Source: an uncultured Oscillospiraceae bacterium
GTDB lineage: Bacteria > Bacillota > Clostridia > Oscillospirales > Oscillospiraceae
Direction: 5' to 3'
Length of the DNA stretch: 8,500 nt
Assembly: GCA_934630555.1 (NCBI GenBank)
Contig: CAKTXB010000070.1
Location: 1-8,500 of the forward strand
The notes below the pieces were generated by a model that was not told the DNA's origin, did not search any database, and saw nothing but the letters and a program-made list of their open reading frames with translations. Below, piece by piece: positions 6,886 to 8,500 of the stretch. The translations under genes and the position numbers were made by a program. The first letter of the stretch is position 1, and every line of letters begins with the position of its first letter.

Positions 6886-7040
6886 TCAAGGGAAAATGAC
6901 GCGGCGCACCGCAAAAAGACCCGCTGTCCGGGTGCGTTGGGAGTTTTCAGATATACCCTAGCATTCCCGAAATGGTGCAGGATATGTAAGAGCGCGGCGG
7001 CAGATTTGGCGAACGGTGTTCGCTCATCGGAAAAATTTTC

Positions 7041-7069
7041 TTGCTGTGCAAGGAAAAAGCTGTTATACT
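7041..7069 (+). promoter_or_regulatory. Extended -10 promoter of the iclR-type gene
   Basis: TTGCTG (7041-7046), a 17-nt spacer and TATACT (7064-7069), with TG at 7061-7062 one base before the -10, forming an extended -10 element. The predicted start is near 7076, leaving a leader of about 20 nt that contains the AAAGGGG ribosome site (7082-7088). Confidence 0.7.
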
Positions 7070-7095
7070 GAGAAAAAAGACAAAGGGGTGCGCAT

Positions 7096-7857
7096 ATGCC
7101 GGAAGTGGAAGGGAAAACGATCCATTCGGTGGGAAAAGCGGTAACGCTGCTGGATCTGCTGACGAATGAAGGGCGGCCCATGGCGCTGACGGAGCTGCAC
7201 AAGCGCCTTGGCTGGCCAAAGAGCACCATTCATGGGCTGCTGTCAACGCTGCGTGCGGGCGGGCTCATTGAGCAGGGCGAGGACGGCCGGTACTGGCTGG
7301 GCATCCGGCTGTTTGAGTATGGCAGCGCGGTATCGAACGCGTGGAACATCGCGGCCATTGCGCGGCCGTATTTGCAGGAGGCGTGCGCGGCGCTGGGCGA
7401 GTCCGTCTTTTTGTCGGTGCTTGACCGCGCGGCGGTGGTGACGCTGGCTGAGGAGGAGAGCCGCGACAGCCTGCGCGTGGTGTCCGAGGTCGGCGCGCGG
7501 CTGCCCATTTACTGCACGTCACAGGGCAAGCTGTTTTTGGCATATCTGTCGCAGGCAGAGTCGCGCCACATTCTGCGCACAGCGAGCATGACGGCGTTCA
7601 CACCGAACACGCTGACGCAGCCGGAGCAGTTTCCGGCGGAGCTGGAGCAGATCCGTTTGCAGGGCTACGCCGTGGAGAATGGCGAGTATAAGCTGGGGCT
7701 GCGCTCGGTGTCCGTGCCGGTGCGCAACGGCAGCGGGCGCGTGGCCTATGCCGTGGGGTGCGTGGGGCTGCTGCCCAAGGAGCGCTTTTTGGCAACGGTG
7801 GCGACGCTGGACCGCGCAGCGGAGGGCATCAGCCGCGGGATCGGCTATCGGAGATAG
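7096..7857 (+). CDS. IclR-family transcriptional regulator
   Basis: A 253-residue DNA-binding regulator. The N-terminal winged helix-turn-helix spans about residues 8-75, with the recognition part in ALTELHKRLGWPKSTIHGLL (30-49). A linker helix (about 76-98) leads to the C-terminal IclR effector-binding domain, marked by GARLPIYCTSQGKLFLAYL (133-151) and LGLRSVSVPVRNGSGRVAYA (200-219). Length is normal for the family (about 250). The ATG at 7096 follows AAAGGGG by 7 nt, and an extended -10 promoter lies upstream. It is transcribed divergently from the agmatine operon with nothing else nearby, so it most likely controls that operon and perhaps itself, responding to agmatine, N-carbamoylputrescine or putrescine. 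The ligand and the sign of regulation cannot be read from sequence. The agmatine operons I know in lactic acid bacteria use a LuxR-type AguR instead. Confidence 0.93.
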   Translation: MPEVEGKTIHSVGKAVTLLDLLTNEGRPMALTELHKRLGWPKSTIHGLLSTLRAGGLIEQGEDGRYWLGIRLFEYGSAVSNAWNIAAIARPYLQEACAALGESVFLSVLDRAAVVTLAEEESRDSLRVVSEVGARLPIYCTSQGKLFLAYLSQAESRHILRTASMTAFTPNTLTQPEQFPAELEQIRLQGYAVENGEYKLGLRSVSVPVRNGSGRVAYAVGCVGLLPKERFLATVATLDRAAEGISRGIGYRR

Positions 7858-7897
7858 GGATGGTCATGGGCGGCGTGCGCCACCCGGGGCTGTTTTG

Positions 7898-7921
7898 GCG
7901 CGCCGAACGGCGCGCTTTTTT
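7898..7921 (+). terminator. Intrinsic terminator of the iclR-type gene
   Basis: GCGCGCC (7898-7904) pairs with GGCGCGC (7909-7915) around GAAC, followed by six T (7916-7921). It lies about 40 nt after the stop codon and is a textbook rho-independent terminator. Confidence 0.88.
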
Positions 7922-7998
7922 GCGCCCCGGCGGGGCGCACGGGGTGCGGGGCAGAGCCCCGCGGGGGTTATGCGGGGCTTCGCCCCGGGGCCCCGTGC
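7921..7998. repeat. GC-rich multi-hairpin repeat element
   Basis: TGCGCCCC/GGGGCGCA (7921-7939) forms an 8-bp stem with loop GGC. Next to it, GCACGGGG (7937-7944) pairs with CCCCGTGC (7991-7998), enclosing two further hairpins: GCGGGGC-AGA-GCCCCGC (7946-7962) and CGGGGC-TTC-GCCCCG (7973-7987). The result is a branched, cloverleaf-like fold. It has no coding potential and resembles the dispersed palindromic intergenic repeats of related GC-rich Clostridia. Confidence 0.6.
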
Positions 7999-8001
7999 TT
8001 T

Positions 8002-8029
8002 TGCAAAACCTTTGGTTTTTGCATTTTAT
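8002..8029 (+). terminator. A/T-rich terminator-like hairpin
   Basis: TGCAAAACC (8002-8010) pairs with GGTTTTTGCA (8014-8023) with one bulged T around TTT, followed by TTTTAT. It comes after the strong terminator at 7898-7921, so it may be a backup or part of the repeat mosaic. Confidence 0.4.
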
Positions 8030-8048
8030 TCTGGCAGTGCCTGCTAGA

Positions 8049-8146
8049 GGGGCGGCTCGGCCCCCCTTTCTTTCCCGCGGGGAAAGAAAGCGCCGCCGGC
8101 GGTGTAAAGAAAGGCGGTCAAGGGGGCTTCCGATGGCCCCCTTGAC
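8049..8146. repeat. Mosaic of palindromic repeats
   Basis: Two strong perfect hairpins lie here: CTTTCTTTCCC (8066-8076) with GGGAAAGAAAG (8080-8090) around GCG, and GTCAAGGGGGC (8117-8127) with GCCCCCTTGAC (8136-8146) around an 8-nt loop. Between them is the self-complementary CCGCCGGCGG, and just before them a weaker GGGGC/GCCCC pairing (about 8049-8064). No gene is supported. The density of long stems suggests a repeat block rather than a single terminator. Confidence 0.55.
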
Positions 8147-8163
8147 AATCCCCGACGGCCAAT

Positions 8164-8187
8164 AAAGGGGGCTGCGGCCCCCTTTTT
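8164..8187. terminator. Bidirectional terminator-like hairpin
   Basis: AAAGGGGGC (8164-8172) pairs with GCCCCCTTT (8177-8185) around TGCG, followed by TT on the plus strand. On the minus strand the flank is TATTG. It closes the repeat block and could also end a transcript coming from the right on the minus strand. Confidence 0.5.
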
Positions 8188-8190
8188 GGA

Positions 8191-8478
8191 TTAATTCCCC
8201 GGGAGAGCATGAGGGCAGTGCCGAGCGATTGCGCCGAAGGCGCGAGCTGTAGATGTTTCGTGCTTGCTGCGGGGCAAAGCGCTTCGCTGTTGCCCGTGCT
8301 TGCTTGAGGGCTGGTTCTTAGGGTCGGCAGTTTCGGCGAAAACGTTACAGAGTTCTTGGTTTTTGAGGTAGTGGGGATTGTTGGCACTTGTTCTGAGGCA
8401 GCGAGTGGCAAGTTTGGCGAGTCGCTCTGGCGAGCAGGGCAGACGTAGTTCCTTGCAGGAGAGTACGTTCGTTTGCAA
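8191..8478 (-). CDS. Doubtful small hypothetical ORF
   Basis: A 95-residue frame with a TTG start inside the 18-bp palindrome and no Shine-Dalgarno sequence before it. The product is basic and Ser/Cys/His-rich with no membrane segment, signal peptide or motif that I recognise. In favour of coding is the length of the open frame in lower-GC DNA and many C-ending codons. Against it are the start, the position within repeat-like DNA and the absence of an ATG alternative. If the frame continues past the right edge with a different start, it could be longer. No function is proposed. Confidence 0.15.
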   Translation of the reverse strand: MQTNVLSCKELRLPCSPERLAKLATRCLRTSANNPHYLKNQELCNVFAETADPKNQPSSKHGQQRSALPRSKHETSTARAFGAIARHCPHALPGN

Positions 8479-8489
8479 CTAGTTGCAAA
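8472..8489. repeat. 18-bp perfect palindrome
   Basis: TTTGCAACTAGTTGCAAA is exactly its own reverse complement, centred between 8480 and 8481. It could be an operator, a recombination or element-end site, or part of a repeat family. The window ends 11 nt later, so its neighbour is unknown. Confidence 0.6.
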
Positions 8490-8500
8490 TTTGGCGGCCT

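Larger units (their letters stand above)
6760..7095. promoter_or_regulatory. Divergent control region between aguA and the iclR-type gene
   Basis: This 336-bp gap holds no credible gene; the open frames here are Arg/Pro/Ser-rich shadows. It must carry the aguA operon promoter, but I find no convincing -35/-10 pair on the minus strand; TATATC near 6950-6955 (minus strand) is the best weak -10. Symmetrical elements are present: a 14-bp palindrome (6872-6885), TTGCGC-T-GCGCAA (6843-6855), and an 11-bp inverted pair, TATCTGAAAAC (6804-6814) and GTTTTCAGATA (6943-6953). On the minus strand, ACCCG-GACAG-CGGGT followed by CTTTTTG (about 6934-6913) is a weak terminator-like hairpin inside the probable aguA leader. 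Confidence 0.6.
8188..8500. other. Lower-GC stretch with no supported gene
   Basis: Base composition falls compared with the operon and repeat block. A 10-bp stem with one bulge joins GGGCAAAGCG (8272-8281) to CGCTGTTGCCC (8285-8295), and its outer flanks carry a direct repeat, CGTGCTTGCT, at 8259-8268 and 8295-8304. A minus-strand frame from TTG at 8478 to TAA at 8191 (95 residues, KELRLPCSPERLAKL near the start) is open, with fairly regular third positions but no ribosome site and no recognised domain. I treat it as doubtful; it may belong to a dispersed repeat or to a decayed gene. Confidence 0.5.

Noticed and set aside
6777..7229. A 150-codon minus-strand frame across the divergent control region
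   Set aside because: It overlaps the start of the regulator gene and its promoter, has no family features, and is a GC-rich shadow.

Overview
This window comes from a GC-rich Clostridia genome, most likely an Oscillospiraceae-type gut anaerobe (Oscillibacter/Dysosmobacter-like). That assignment is inference. It rests on the tail of an SLH-type S-layer protein, strong AGGAGG-like ribosome sites, consensus sigma-A promoters, and intergenic spaces full of GC-rich palindromic repeats.

Layout: (1) 1-2576, plus strand: the 3' part of a large SLH-domain surface protein whose N-terminus lies before the window. (2) 2577-3219: no protein gene, but the most unusual part of the window. A hairpin repeat and an intrinsic terminator are followed by two tandem, diverged copies of a unit of about 141 bp. 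Each copy has a TTGACA-16-TATAAT promoter and an RNA of about 106 nt with conserved hairpins; the second copy ends in a strong terminator. I do not recognise this RNA family. (3) 3216-6759, minus strand: a compact three-gene agmatine deiminase operon in the order aguA, aguD-like antiporter, ptcA, closed by an intrinsic terminator. (4) 6760-7095: the divergent control region. (5) 7096-7857, plus strand: an IclR-family regulator, the likely controller of the operon. (6) 7858-8190: a terminator and a dense run of GC-rich hairpin repeats. (7) 8188-8500: lower-GC sequence with no convincing gene, one doubtful minus-strand ORF and an 18-bp perfect palindrome near the right edge.

How the genes work together: the antiporter should import agmatine in exchange for putrescine. 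AguA deiminates agmatine to N-carbamoylputrescine plus ammonia, and putrescine carbamoyltransferase phosphorolyses that to putrescine plus carbamoyl phosphate. The usual last step, carbamate kinase making ATP, is not encoded here. The regulator also differs from the LuxR-type AguR known in lactic acid bacteria.
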